A stretch of DNA of 64,000 nt from Phocaeicola plebeius DSM 17135 (lineage in GTDB: Bacteria; Bacteroidota; Bacteroidia; Bacteroidales; Bacteroidaceae). The position numbers were made by a program, and so were the translations under genes. Positions 16,179 through 25,476 of the stretch are shown in pieces (positions within the stretch are counted from its first letter, which is position 1; each line of letters opens with the position of its first letter). The notes under the pieces were generated by a model, which was not told where the DNA came from, did not search any database, and saw nothing but the letters and a program-made list of their open reading frames with translations. The stretch covers positions 248,001 through 312,000 of the forward strand of contig NZ_DS990119.1 in the NCBI RefSeq assembly GCF_000187895.1, written 5' to 3'.

Positions 16179-17918
16179 ATGACAAAGCTAATATGTTTAT
16201 TATTAACAACATTCAGTCTATTAGCAATCAGCCCTGTAAAAGCACAAAGCAAAGAAGAAAAATGTCTTCAGAAATTATCTGAATATCTTACTTATGTGGA
16301 GAAACAGCAATGGAATAAAACCCTGAAACCTATAGCCGATTGTGCGTATTATGCCAAAGGTGCCATGAAGCTGGACAATGAAGTGAGAATTCTTTGCTGG
16401 TATCTTTATCTTGGAGAACTTATTAAGCACAATCCCAATAATAGAGATGACATCAGAGAATATAGCGGATTAATCTGTTCTTACGGTTATAAGTATGAAG
16501 AAAAGCCAAAGTCGTACGGCCTGGAATTGATTGTTGCCAATGCCTTTATATTAAACTCCGGATATGTGAAAGAAGTTTGGAAACCTATCCAATTGGCAAA
16601 AGCCATAAATGTACTCACACGTTTGGAGCAAATGAATGTACAGCCAGTTGCAGAAAAAGATTATGAAGCGTTTTATATACTTTCCGGATTATCAGTTTCT
16701 GATGCCGAGCGTCTTAAAATGATGCAATATACAGTTCAGCTAATGGAAACACTTTCCGGCTTGGAGTGGTTCAATGCGGCAGAAGAAGCATTAGACCACA
16801 GAAACATGAAAGGATGTCCTTTTGCCGCACTTTTCTGTGTGCAACAAAGTGAAAAGAAAAATTTCCCGAACGCCTGGGCTCTGCATGGCAATATGTTCGA
16901 AAATGGTAAAGTGGTGCACAAAGATCTTGATCAAGCTGTTAAATATTATAAACAAGCTGCAAATAATGGCAGTGTGTGGGGCAAAATAGAATATGCCAGT
17001 TTCTTGATTAATGGAAAAATAGTAGAAAAAGATTATTCACAGGCTCTTCAATTACTGAATTCAGTTGCTGGTGAATCAGATTTTTTAAGATATGGAGGTG
17101 GATATCAATTGGGACGCCTATACGAATACGGTTGGGGAGTAGAAGTCAATCGGGAAAAGGCTATGGAATTTTATACCGACAGTTATGAAAAATGTATTTG
17201 GACAAAACTGAAAGAATTATCGTACGAAGGCTCAATGCGCTTAGAAAACAAAATATCCGAAGAATTAATTGATGCTGAAGTTGCTGGTGTAGATATTAGC
17301 CAAATGAGTGTGGACGAACTTTTGACTATAGCACAACGTTATGAGGAGATAAATGCTAAGTCTAAAGCTGTTATTTACGAAATACAAGCAGCAAGAAAAG
17401 GCAGTTCTTACAGTGCCTGTAAAGTTGGTGTGAAATATTTCGATTGGTCTAAACGAGAAGATGAAATGTGGTTGAAATATGCTTTTGAAGTATTTGATAT
17501 TGGTTCTAAAGGAAATTACGCTCCATGCAAATATAATCTGGCCTTGATGTATTTGTATGGTTACGGAATTTCTCCCAACTATGAAAAGGCTTTGGAATTA
17601 TACAACAAGTACATTGAACAGATTTCTGCTGAAGGATATGAGGAATATTCTAAAGATAATTACTTAGGAACTATTACTGGAACATTATATAATGAGGAAG
17701 CTACAAAGAAGGGAATACCTCTTAAGAAGGAATTGGATGATTTTAACAATCCTGATGAATTGTATCAGTGGGCTCGATTCCGTGAAAGAGACAGCCGTCC
17801 AGAGATTTCAATATATTTCTATACTCGTGCAGCTCAAAAAGGGCATCCAAAAGCCGCCGAACGATTAGAAGCATTCAAGAAAAAAATTGCAGAAAAGCAA
17901 AACAGCAGTAAACAATGA
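16179..17918 (+). CDS. Secreted Sel1-like repeat (TPR-like) protein
   Basis: 579 residues with a clear signal peptide (MTKLICLLLTTFSLLAISPVKAQS). Sel1-like units of about 36 residues occur near 226-330 (AWALHGNMFENGKVV, LDQAVKYYKQAANNGS, GGYQLGRLYEYGWGV) and again near 445-490 (CKYNLALMYLYGYGISPNYEK) and at the end (AAQKGHPKAAERLEAF). Such solenoids bind other proteins and often scaffold signalling complexes. The gene begins eight bases after the caspase stop, and its own stop overlaps the CHASE2 start by four bases, so it is probably an adaptor between the caspase protein and the membrane sensor. That role is inferred from context. Confidence 0.82.
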   Translation: MTKLICLLLTTFSLLAISPVKAQSKEEKCLQKLSEYLTYVEKQQWNKTLKPIADCAYYAKGAMKLDNEVRILCWYLYLGELIKHNPNNRDDIREYSGLICSYGYKYEEKPKSYGLELIVANAFILNSGYVKEVWKPIQLAKAINVLTRLEQMNVQPVAEKDYEAFYILSGLSVSDAERLKMMQYTVQLMETLSGLEWFNAAEEALDHRNMKGCPFAALFCVQQSEKKNFPNAWALHGNMFENGKVVHKDLDQAVKYYKQAANNGSVWGKIEYASFLINGKIVEKDYSQALQLLNSVAGESDFLRYGGGYQLGRLYEYGWGVEVNREKAMEFYTDSYEKCIWTKLKELSYEGSMRLENKISEELIDAEVAGVDISQMSVDELLTIAQRYEEINAKSKAVIYEIQAARKGSSYSACKVGVKYFDWSKREDEMWLKYAFEVFDIGSKGNYAPCKYNLALMYLYGYGISPNYEKALELYNKYIEQISAEGYEEYSKDNYLGTITGTLYNEEATKKGIPLKKELDDFNNPDELYQWARFRERDSRPEISIYFYTRAAQKGHPKAAERLEAFKKKIAEKQNSSKQ

Positions 17919-19120
17919 AATTGAACTTACATAAATGGAAAATACAACCCCGAAAGATTAAGTATTTGCTTGCTTTATTGCATGCAGTATTTGTGCTGTT
18001 TCTATGCTATCTGTTAGGCAATACACCCTACTCATTAGGCGATGAGGAACAGTTTATTCAACGCCTTTATGTAGTTAAAGAGAATGTATCGTTATCCAAA
18101 ACAGCACTTCCCACGACCCTACTGCCAATAAATGTAGCATACGACAAGCAATTGATTGAATGGACTGACGAATATGATCTACCGGTTGGCAAGCAAGTTA
18201 TAACAGACCGTGAAAAGCTACTTCGTTTTTTACAAATAGCACGTGAAGCCAATACTTATCGCTATATTATATTGGATGTGATGTTTGAACCTAACGTACA
18301 CACGGACATTGATTCATTGCTCTTCGCTACTATTGCTAATACAGACAGGTTAGTGATTCCACGCCATAAAGATGACGAACTGACCGATAGTCTGCTACTT
18401 CCTAAATTAGCATATGCCGATTATAGGACATCAATAAACGAAGGTAACTTTGTGAAGTACCAATATCTGAATAACGATATGGTATCTATGGCCTGGAAGG
18501 TGTATGCGGATTGTACCGGGGCCGAATATAACCATTGGGGACCGTTCTATTTCTCTAACGGAAGATTGTGTAACAGCAGTCTTTTTCTGAATTTTACTGT
18601 TATACCTGACGAAGGCAGCTACAGCCCTAAAGGAGAAAAAAATTTTTATAACATGGGGATTGATTTACTTGATCAGATCGACAATATTGATTACAGCACT
18701 TTTCTGAATAATAAGGTAATTATTATTGGCGATTTGACCGAGAATGACATTCACGACACTTACGCCGGACCAATGCCAGGAGGTTACATTAACTACAATG
18801 CTTTCCTGGCACTGATGGACGGAAAACATTATGTAGACTGGCCATCTATGGCGTTATTGTTTGTAATATATTTCCTAATCTCCTTATTTTTGTTTATCAA
18901 TAAATCACCATTCGATTACTTACCGTTTCTCAAATTCATTAAGACGCGCACCTGGCGTACAGTTTATTCTTTTTGTGGATTTTCAATGCTGCTTACTATA
19001 GTATGCGCCGTCTCTTATCTCATTAATGGATACATTTACGATATACTCACAATATCAAGCTATTTTTCTGTATGTAGCTTTTTGTTAAATTTTTATAGAA
19101 CCAAAAAATCAAAGAAGTGA
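17915..19120 (+). CDS. CHASE2-domain membrane protein without output domain
   Basis: 401 residues. One N-terminal membrane helix (about 17-37) is followed by a large extracytoplasmic domain. Three more helices come after it (about 309-328, 348-370 and 375-393). The extracytoplasmic segment LNNKVIIIGDLTENDIHDTYAGPMPGGYINYNAFLALM at about 262-300 is the hallmark of CHASE2 sensors, and the one-plus-three helix layout is the classic CHASE2 arrangement. Normally a cyclase, kinase or phosphatase follows the last helix; here the protein ends after a short basic tail (YRTKKSKK). It may therefore signal sideways to the co-encoded secreted proteins rather than to the cytoplasm. ATGA overlap with the Sel1 gene indicates coupled translation. 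Confidence 0.82.
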   Translation: MKLNLHKWKIQPRKIKYLLALLHAVFVLFLCYLLGNTPYSLGDEEQFIQRLYVVKENVSLSKTALPTTLLPINVAYDKQLIEWTDEYDLPVGKQVITDREKLLRFLQIAREANTYRYIILDVMFEPNVHTDIDSLLFATIANTDRLVIPRHKDDELTDSLLLPKLAYADYRTSINEGNFVKYQYLNNDMVSMAWKVYADCTGAEYNHWGPFYFSNGRLCNSSLFLNFTVIPDEGSYSPKGEKNFYNMGIDLLDQIDNIDYSTFLNNKVIIIGDLTENDIHDTYAGPMPGGYINYNAFLALMDGKHYVDWPSMALLFVIYFLISLFLFINKSPFDYLPFLKFIKTRTWRTVYSFCGFSMLLTIVCAVSYLINGYIYDILTISSYFSVCSFLLNFYRTKKSKK

Positions 19121-19749
19121 TGAGAACTTTATTACTTACGTTGACAGTATTATGCAACATGACACATGCAATCTGTCTGCAAGCTCAAGAACAATTTAAG
19201 ATACTTTTTCTCAATGAATCCCCTATTGAGATTGGAGGAAAATATTGTCAGGAGAATGATATTTTCAACTCCAAGGATAAAATTGTATGGAAAAACGACA
19301 AACAGGTCATGAAGGTACTTAATCTTACTAATCAGAGACAAAGTATTTTGGCCGCACGTGGTTTCAAGAATGGAAAACACAGAACAATTTCATCATATCT
19401 GACTCAGAATAAAAGACTCTCTACAAGAGACAGCGAAGCTTTATTACTGCCTCAGTTAAAAGATTATCTGTCGAACACTTTCTATTTAATAGATTCCATT
19501 TGCGTAAAAACGCTAGTACCTATGGATTACAATCACTTTTTCTATGCCGATTATCATTATAAAGGTGAGGTGATTCACAAACGTTTACCTATAACATCTA
19601 ATGGATTCCTGATAGATTTCAGTCTTTACATCATCGATGGAGATTCTATTCCGCCATTTGAAACAAATGTGGATATTTTCTACTACGATAAATTAAAAGA
19701 GGAAGTAATTCCTATCACTAACAAAATGCACATTGTTCCTATTGAGTAA
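19120..19749 (+). CDS. Small secreted protein of unknown function
   Basis: 209 residues from the ATG at 19120, whose A is also the last base of the CHASE2 stop. A GTG three bases earlier is an alternative start. The N-terminus is a signal peptide (MRTLLLTLTVLCNMTHAICLQAQ). The mature part shows no family I recognise; it starts with beta-strand-rich sequence (FKILFLNESPIEIGGKY) and ends with alternating strands (FETNVDIFYYDKL). Tight coupling to the CHASE2 gene suggests it is an essential fourth component, perhaps a ligand, inhibitor or caspase substrate. Confidence 0.7.
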   Translation: MRTLLLTLTVLCNMTHAICLQAQEQFKILFLNESPIEIGGKYCQENDIFNSKDKIVWKNDKQVMKVLNLTNQRQSILAARGFKNGKHRTISSYLTQNKRLSTRDSEALLLPQLKDYLSNTFYLIDSICVKTLVPMDYNHFFYADYHYKGEVIHKRLPITSNGFLIDFSLYIIDGDSIPPFETNVDIFYYDKLKEEVIPITNKMHIVPIE

Positions 19750-20642
19750 TTTTAATGTAAACGAGATAACTTTTTAATCGTCTCAAGTAAATATCATTTT
19801 GGATAGTTAAGAGAGTTTATCAACTCAATACCAACACATATGGGCAAGGACAAAAAAACTACCCTTGCAATGAAAACTTGCTCATATCGGCTTCTGTTTT
19901 AAACTGGCTAAGGAACTCCTTACTTAACACCTCATCGGGCACTACTTAATTCTTTTCTTTAATAATTTTCTTCATTCGGTAAATGTATAAAATAAAAAAT
20001 ACGGAACTCACTTTAAATCCCGGATTTTCCATTTACTATTTTATAGTATCTAGAATAACAACAAACGCCTTTCCAAGGAATTGTTTACGACTTTCTCCTG
20101 AAGGAAAAGTTACCAATTATAGACGGTCTACAACGGGGTCTGCCGATGTGCTAATGTTGCAACTCACCAACTAGGCAAAAAAACACAAGCAAGATTAAAA
20201 TACCCAGTACTTTATCTATTTTCAATATCTTACCGCTTTCTGCATCCACCTTAAATAGCAAACATACATCTTACCATTTGTTTTGCCTTTTCTCTAATAT
20301 CCGTCAGATAGAATCCTTGTCCCCCCCCTTGTAAAGTTTACATGTTGACAGGGCTATCTGCTCAGCACAACATCAAAACCGTGATATAATTTCATAGAAT
20401 GCCACCTCCATTATTTAAACAAACTTAAGTAAAATCCTGAATCTTATCATCCAATGAAAGCAAAAGCTTAGCTTCATAATGTTCCGTAAGGGAAATAACA
20501 ACTCCATTTTACACCCAGTACACAACATCAAATCCACTAGTTGTAAGCATTTTTTTGTTTACAAAAATTCACTCCATATTTATTCTCTTGGCGTGGACCT
20601 AAAAACTCCTAAGCACAAATGAAAACTTATACCTCTCTTCTT

Positions 20643-20711
20643 TACGTTTCCCGTATGAGAAACATTTGTTTTTGCCCTGAAAGCCGTATGTTTCGCGGAT
20701 GAAAAACATAT
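20643..20711. repeat. Dispersed palindromic GTTTCCCGTAT(G/A)GAAAC-type elements
   Basis: The 23-bp element at 20643-20665 matches 50069-50091 at 22 positions. Its centre is a GTTTCCCGTATGaGAAAC palindrome. A diverged second unit (TATGTTTCGCGGATGAAAAA, 20688-20707 and on to 20711) follows, and a half-unit CGGAAACATA lies near 20722-20731. The same element thus occurs at the left PUL border and in the susC upstream region 29 kb away. Possible protein-binding site or dispersed repeat. Confidence 0.55.
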
Positions 20712-20810
20712 AGCTTAGCACACGGAAACATAAAAGATTACACAAGACTTATAAATAAATCTGTTTATCTTTTAATTTAAGAGTCCCATTTTTATAGCAA
20801 AAAGAGAGGT

Positions 20811-20871
20811 ATAATATTGAGATTGGCAGTTCTCTGTAATCTCCATTAGGAATGGCCAATCTCAATATTAT
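20811..20871 (-). terminator. 17-bp stem hairpin after the HTCS gene
   Basis: Left arm 20811-20827 (ATAATATTGAGATTGGC) is perfectly complementary to 20855-20871, loop 27 bases. It lies 60 bp past the regulator's stop in the direction of transcription, and on the minus strand it is followed by a T-rich stretch (CTCTCTTTTT). Probably the transcript end of the regulator. The long loop is unusual for a simple terminator. Confidence 0.5.
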
Positions 20872-20930
20872 TCAATACTTATGTAAGATGTGACAACCAC
20901 CTTACCATGAAAGAAGCCCGGTATTCTTTT

Positions 20931-23900
20931 CTATTGCTTGGCAAAATCAGATGGAGTGATGCCAAACTTATTTTTAAAGACCTTACTGAAATGGGAATTA
21001 CTTCCAAAGCCCGTCTCATAGATTATCTCCGTGATATTCATGTCTGTATGTTTCAACAGATAAGCTGCTTTGTTCAATCGCATATCCCGGATGAAATCAC
21101 CCAATGACTGTCCGGAAATCTCCTTCACCATGGCATAAAGTCTTGTCCGGCCAAGCCCAAAATGCTTGCACAGCATATCAACAGAAAGATCCGGATTCGA
21201 TATATTATTTTCCAGGAATCCGTTCAGACTTTCTATAAACTCCTTATCTTTCTCCGACTTTATGGATTTGCGGGTTACTTCCGGTTCTGCCTGCTCCTGC
21301 CCTTCCGTCTGTTCTTCCGGATTTACATCCACGGGCATTGCCTGTGTATGTTCTGTCTGCATCATCCGGAGTTTCTGTGCCAGAAGTCTGGCTACATTAA
21401 GTTCCAATATCTTCATGGAGAAAGGTTTGGGAAGATACAAATCGGCTCCCGATTCATAACCCTCAATCTGATTTTCTACCGTACTTTTTGCCGTAAGGAG
21501 AATTATCGGTGTATATGCTATCGACAGGTTATTTCGGATGGCCTTGCACATCTCTATTCCGTCCATTAACGGCATCATCACATCACTGATAATTAAATCA
21601 GGATAGAATTCCGTACATTTTCTCAACCCCTCTTCTCCGTTTTCCGCAGTAATCACATGGTATTTTATCTGGAAATGCTCTTTCAGCATGGACAACAATT
21701 CCACGTTATCCTCCACTAGCAACAGGGTCTGCCTGTCCGAGGCATCTGCCGCTTCCTTATCTTCATCTACCGATGCTTTCTGAGGTTCCATATCATAGTT
21801 ATATTCTACGTGAACTGATTGCAAATAGCCATGCACATCAAATGTATTATTTTTATCCTGCACTTCTTCTTTCAATCTCATGGGCAATGTGACAATGAAT
21901 TCCGTACCCTTCATCCGTTCACTGCTCACAATAATGTTCCCACCATGTAGAAGCACCATGTTCTTGGCAATGGCAAGTCCTATACCCGAACCTAAATGTA
22001 CCGAAGAGTTGTCTCTTATCTGAAAGAAACGGTCGTAAATCTTACTGATTGTTTCCGCAGAGATTCCGACTCCCGTATCGGAAACTTTTAAGATACAAAC
22101 TTCTTCGCCCCATATCGTGTCGCCCACTTGGAAAGAGTTTTCATATTTAGGAGAAGGAGCCACATCTGTGCCAGTTGTAAGAGACACTTCCACACGCCCT
22201 CCATTGGACGTATATTTCATGGCATTGGAAAGCAGGTTTGTCAGCACCATGGAAAATTTCTCCAGATCAAATTTCATCAGCACGTTCTCCTGCACCGAGG
22301 TGGTAAATTCTATTTTCTTACGCAGGGCCCAGGGAGAAAATTCCTGCACAATCTGCAACACATATTTATCAATTCTGTCTTCTTGCAGATTCAAATCGGC
22401 AATATTCAGGTCACTCTTTCTGAAATCTACCAGCTCTGTAATCATGGTCAGCAGTCTGTTGGCATTTCGGGATACCGAATTGAATGACTCCTGAATTTTC
22501 TGTGGCACCTGCCCGACTGTCCGGCTAAACTCATCTTCCATTCGTTCCACTGACGACAGAATAAGCGTTAAAGGCGTCTTGAATTCATGAGAGATATTCA
22601 TGAAGAACTGCAATTTCAACTGATGGTTTTCTTCATCCTTTTGCTTTTCCATGTCATGCAAGGATATTTTATGTTTCATATTCAGTTCCTGCACATACAG
22701 GTAGAAGATGAACAGCACCAGTGAAAAGGTAAATATCAGATAAGTGATTTTAGCCCACGGAGAAAGCCACCAAGGGGGCAGCACTTCAATCTGCAGTTTT
22801 TTACTTACCGGATTCCAAGTCTGTCCATTATCCGTAGAGTACTGCAGTTCGAAGTCGTAAGTGGAATAATCCAGATTGGAATAAAGCACTTTATTCTCAC
22901 TCACCGGCACTTCCCGCCATTCCGCATCATATCCGCCCAATTTATACCGATACATAATTCTGTTCGAAAGACGATAGCCCAAGGCAGAAAATTCTATAGA
23001 GAAATCATTCTGGTCATGGTGCAGTGTCAACTTCTCCAGTTTGTCCAAAATCTCAGGAAGCACAACCACCCCATTTATCTTCTCACCGACCCGAATTCTC
23101 TCTCCATGAACATATAAGTTTGACAGATAAAGCTGATACTTTTCATTCCCAGTCTGCACATGATTGGGATAAAAATAGCTCAAACCATCTATTCCACCCA
23201 TGTACATCATTCCGTCCTTTCCTTTGTAACCAGCTCCATATTTGAAGAAGTTGCCTTGCAATCCGTCCAGGTAATCAAATCGAGAAAGAATGCCGGTTTG
23301 TGTATCCAGCTTCATAATGCCATAGCCGCCAATCCACACATTGTTATTCTTATCTACCATCACAATTTCCGCATCATTGCTCATCATACCATCCTGCGTC
23401 ATGTAAGACGTTGCAGAATAGGCATTGTCTGTATCTCCATTGATAACCAGACGGTTCAGGCCTCCTCCCAATGTTCCGACCCAGTAAATCGAATCATTCT
23501 GTTTGTCAATACATGCCAGGAAGTTATTCGATAAGGAATGAGAGTTCTTCAAATCTACTCCATAAGAAACCACTTTTTTAATATCAGAATCGGTTCCCTG
23601 CAAGATAAATCGAGAAAGCCCTTTTCTGGTACATGCCATCATTTCGTTTTTTTCTTTATCAAAAAACAAATAAGGTACACAAGTTGACTTCAAGCCATCC
23701 CGTAAACCTATGTGTTTGACAAAAGTAAGTGCCCCATTATCTTCTTTAAAGCAATAGATACCATTTCTCCAGGTACCCACCCACAGGAAGCCGTTTGCAT
23801 CATATTCCATTCGAGTGATGTCTACAGCAGCCTTTACCAATGCTTTTTCATTGTTGAAGATGACATACGACATCGAATTTGATTTTACGTCATAGGCCAC

Positions 23901-25223
23901 AAGGCCATTTATCAGTCCCACATAAAGAATACGTTCATTCTTACTAAACTTTAAAGCCTTAAACACATTTCCTTTTCCCAGGAATTGAGAAAAGTCTGTA
24001 AACATCAGAAGGCCTTCGTCCGTACGATACTTATTTAAGCCTTGTTTCTGAGTCAGAAGCCAAAGCGTACCGTCAGAACTTCTTTCAATACCCTTCACAA
24101 AAGTACCCTTTATTGAATATTCATTTGAAGGGTTATCGTATACTGTACCAAACAAAGGCATTGATAAAGAAACATAATTCAGTCCTTTTCCCCAAGTTCC
24201 AATCCACAAATTATGAAAACTGTCAATGAATAATGTGGAAATAAAGTTAGAGGAAATGGAAGTGGTATATGCAGATTGCCGGGCATGAATATCGGCGTAA
24301 ACCTTGCCTGAGTTTGTAGAAATCTGCAACAAGCCTATATTCGAGGCACACCATAAAGTATTGCTTCGGTCCACAATCAGTTTTCCTGAAGTATGTTGAG
24401 GAATATGTGCATTCAAGCTATGAAAATCATAAAAGTCATAACGTGACAAGTTCAGACTGCCATCTGTATTCAACGGGAATCTGGCACAACCGGAAGATAC
24501 TCTCAGATACAGGAAATTGTCTCTAATATAAAGTGAGGAAGAAGCCTCATTCCTTCGGGAAATTTCACGGCATTTATATGAGTTCACAATTTTCACTCTG
24601 CCCTGAGTCAGCTTCACCTGTAAAAGCATATCGGGAGTACACAACCAAGTATAATCGCCATTTTTCACAATCGTATGCACATTTTTCTTTGCCGACAAGA
24701 CCTCAGACTCTTTCCCATAAGAAGAAAGCAAGTTTCTTTTACGATCCACATTCACCACATACATGGAATCAGAAGTTACCACCCACAAAACTCCTTCTTC
24801 TGTGGCATATACTTTGTCGACCAAAGTGGATGATAATACCTGAAGGTCAGCAGAGAGTTCAAAATCGGCATAATTCCCCTGATTATAATTAAATCTCAAC
24901 AAACCGCTTTCTGTACCAATCCATAAATTACAGGAATCTGTAGCCAACGAAGTGATACGGTCGTGAAGATAACGGATTCTGTCCGTCGGTTTATAATACT
25001 CATACGACTGCAGGTTGTATCCATCAAAACTTTGCAAGCCTCCATTGGTTCCAATCCAGATGAGTCCATTCACATCCTGTGTTACACAGGTTACATCTGT
25101 ATGTAATAGTCCGTTCTCCATTGTCAACGTCCTGAACTTAGGAGCATTTGCACCCATAAGAGTCAGGCTAAAGACTAGCAAACAACTAAGGAGTACCCCT
25201 GTTTTTTCTTTTAAAGACATCAT
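20931..25223 (-). CDS. Hybrid two-component system sensor-regulator (HTCS) of the PUL
   Basis: 1430 residues with the full HTCS layout. Signal peptide (to about 26), then two seven-bladed regulator-type propellers (about 28-740; repeats such as GLIWIGTNGGLQSFDG and NLWIGTWGKGLNYV). A Y_Y_Y domain follows (about 745-815), one membrane helix (about 820-842), and a HisKA domain with the phospho-acceptor His near 877 (NISHEFKTPLTLI). The HATPase follows (NLLSNAMKYT, then DTGVGIS and GSGIGLAI), a receiver with phospho-Asp near 1213 (LIISDVMMPLMDG) and a C-terminal AraC-type DNA-binding domain (about 1340-1430). HTCS proteins bind an oligosaccharide in the periplasm and activate their PUL directly. 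All catalytic motifs look intact. A -7-like TATCTTTG (25240-25247, minus) lies 17 bp upstream. Confidence 0.95.
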   Translation of the reverse strand: MMSLKEKTGVLLSCLLVFSLTLMGANAPKFRTLTMENGLLHTDVTCVTQDVNGLIWIGTNGGLQSFDGYNLQSYEYYKPTDRIRYLHDRITSLATDSCNLWIGTESGLLRFNYNQGNYADFELSADLQVLSSTLVDKVYATEEGVLWVVTSDSMYVVNVDRKRNLLSSYGKESEVLSAKKNVHTIVKNGDYTWLCTPDMLLQVKLTQGRVKIVNSYKCREISRRNEASSSLYIRDNFLYLRVSSGCARFPLNTDGSLNLSRYDFYDFHSLNAHIPQHTSGKLIVDRSNTLWCASNIGLLQISTNSGKVYADIHARQSAYTTSISSNFISTLFIDSFHNLWIGTWGKGLNYVSLSMPLFGTVYDNPSNEYSIKGTFVKGIERSSDGTLWLLTQKQGLNKYRTDEGLLMFTDFSQFLGKGNVFKALKFSKNERILYVGLINGLVAYDVKSNSMSYVIFNNEKALVKAAVDITRMEYDANGFLWVGTWRNGIYCFKEDNGALTFVKHIGLRDGLKSTCVPYLFFDKEKNEMMACTRKGLSRFILQGTDSDIKKVVSYGVDLKNSHSLSNNFLACIDKQNDSIYWVGTLGGGLNRLVINGDTDNAYSATSYMTQDGMMSNDAEIVMVDKNNNVWIGGYGIMKLDTQTGILSRFDYLDGLQGNFFKYGAGYKGKDGMMYMGGIDGLSYFYPNHVQTGNEKYQLYLSNLYVHGERIRVGEKINGVVVLPEILDKLEKLTLHHDQNDFSIEFSALGYRLSNRIMYRYKLGGYDAEWREVPVSENKVLYSNLDYSTYDFELQYSTDNGQTWNPVSKKLQIEVLPPWWLSPWAKITYLIFTFSLVLFIFYLYVQELNMKHKISLHDMEKQKDEENHQLKLQFFMNISHEFKTPLTLILSSVERMEDEFSRTVGQVPQKIQESFNSVSRNANRLLTMITELVDFRKSDLNIADLNLQEDRIDKYVLQIVQEFSPWALRKKIEFTTSVQENVLMKFDLEKFSMVLTNLLSNAMKYTSNGGRVEVSLTTGTDVAPSPKYENSFQVGDTIWGEEVCILKVSDTGVGISAETISKIYDRFFQIRDNSSVHLGSGIGLAIAKNMVLLHGGNIIVSSERMKGTEFIVTLPMRLKEEVQDKNNTFDVHGYLQSVHVEYNYDMEPQKASVDEDKEAADASDRQTLLLVEDNVELLSMLKEHFQIKYHVITAENGEEGLRKCTEFYPDLIISDVMMPLMDGIEMCKAIRNNLSIAYTPIILLTAKSTVENQIEGYESGADLYLPKPFSMKILELNVARLLAQKLRMMQTEHTQAMPVDVNPEEQTEGQEQAEPEVTRKSIKSEKDKEFIESLNGFLENNISNPDLSVDMLCKHFGLGRTRLYAMVKEISGQSLGDFIRDMRLNKAAYLLKHTDMNITEIIYETGFGSNSHFSKVFKNKFGITPSDFAKQ

Positions 25224-25239
25224 AAAATTACATTTTCAA

Positions 25240-25247
25240 CAAAGATA
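25240..25247 (-). promoter_or_regulatory. Candidate -7 element of the HTCS gene
   Basis: On the minus strand TATCTTTG matches TAnnTTTG, 17 bp before the start codon. No TTTG is found at the usual -33 distance, so the assignment is tentative. Confidence 0.4.
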
Positions 25248-25283
25248 AAATATATAAATGCATTAATTACCACTCATTCACAA

Positions 25284-25309
25284 AAAAAGAGGAGTTACCC
25301 CCTCTTTTT
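25284..25309. terminator. Bidirectional terminator hairpin between the GH49-like gene and HTCS
   Basis: AAAAAGAGG at 25284-25292 pairs with CCTCTTTTT at 25301-25309, loop AGTTACCC, with A- and T-runs continuing on either side. It follows the GH49-like gene on the minus strand and precedes the HTCS promoter, so it separates the two transcripts. Confidence 0.75.
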
Positions 25310-25476
25310 ACTAACCTATACAACATTACCTTTATGAAAACCACGAACAACATCCTTCATACAAGCATGTCATTCAATTGATTAAAACCCTATTGAAAAC
25401 CTCTCCACAAAGAAAAAAACAATTAGTTAGTTGTATTTGATTTATTGTACGGATTCTTATTTCAAATGTACAAATA

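Larger units (their letters stand above)
19750..20930. other. 1.2-kb gene-free boundary between the caspase operon and the PUL
   Basis: No supported gene. The longest plus-strand frame (19983-20174) has no ribosome site or family resemblance. Notable contents are a run of eight C at 20321-20328, palindromic GTTTC/GAAAC elements at 20643-20735 and a long hairpin at 20811-20871. The region marks the left edge of the PUL. Confidence 0.5.

Noticed and set aside
19983..20174. 63-codon frame in the PUL border region
   Set aside because: No ribosome site, no family resemblance, AT-rich chance composition.
20321..20328. Run of eight C as a possible phase-variable tract
   Set aside because: It lies outside any gene or recognisable promoter, so no switching target can be named.
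22117..22494. Long plus-strand frames opposite the HTCS kinase region
   Set aside because: Antisense shadows of a gene whose domains are all accounted for on the minus strand.
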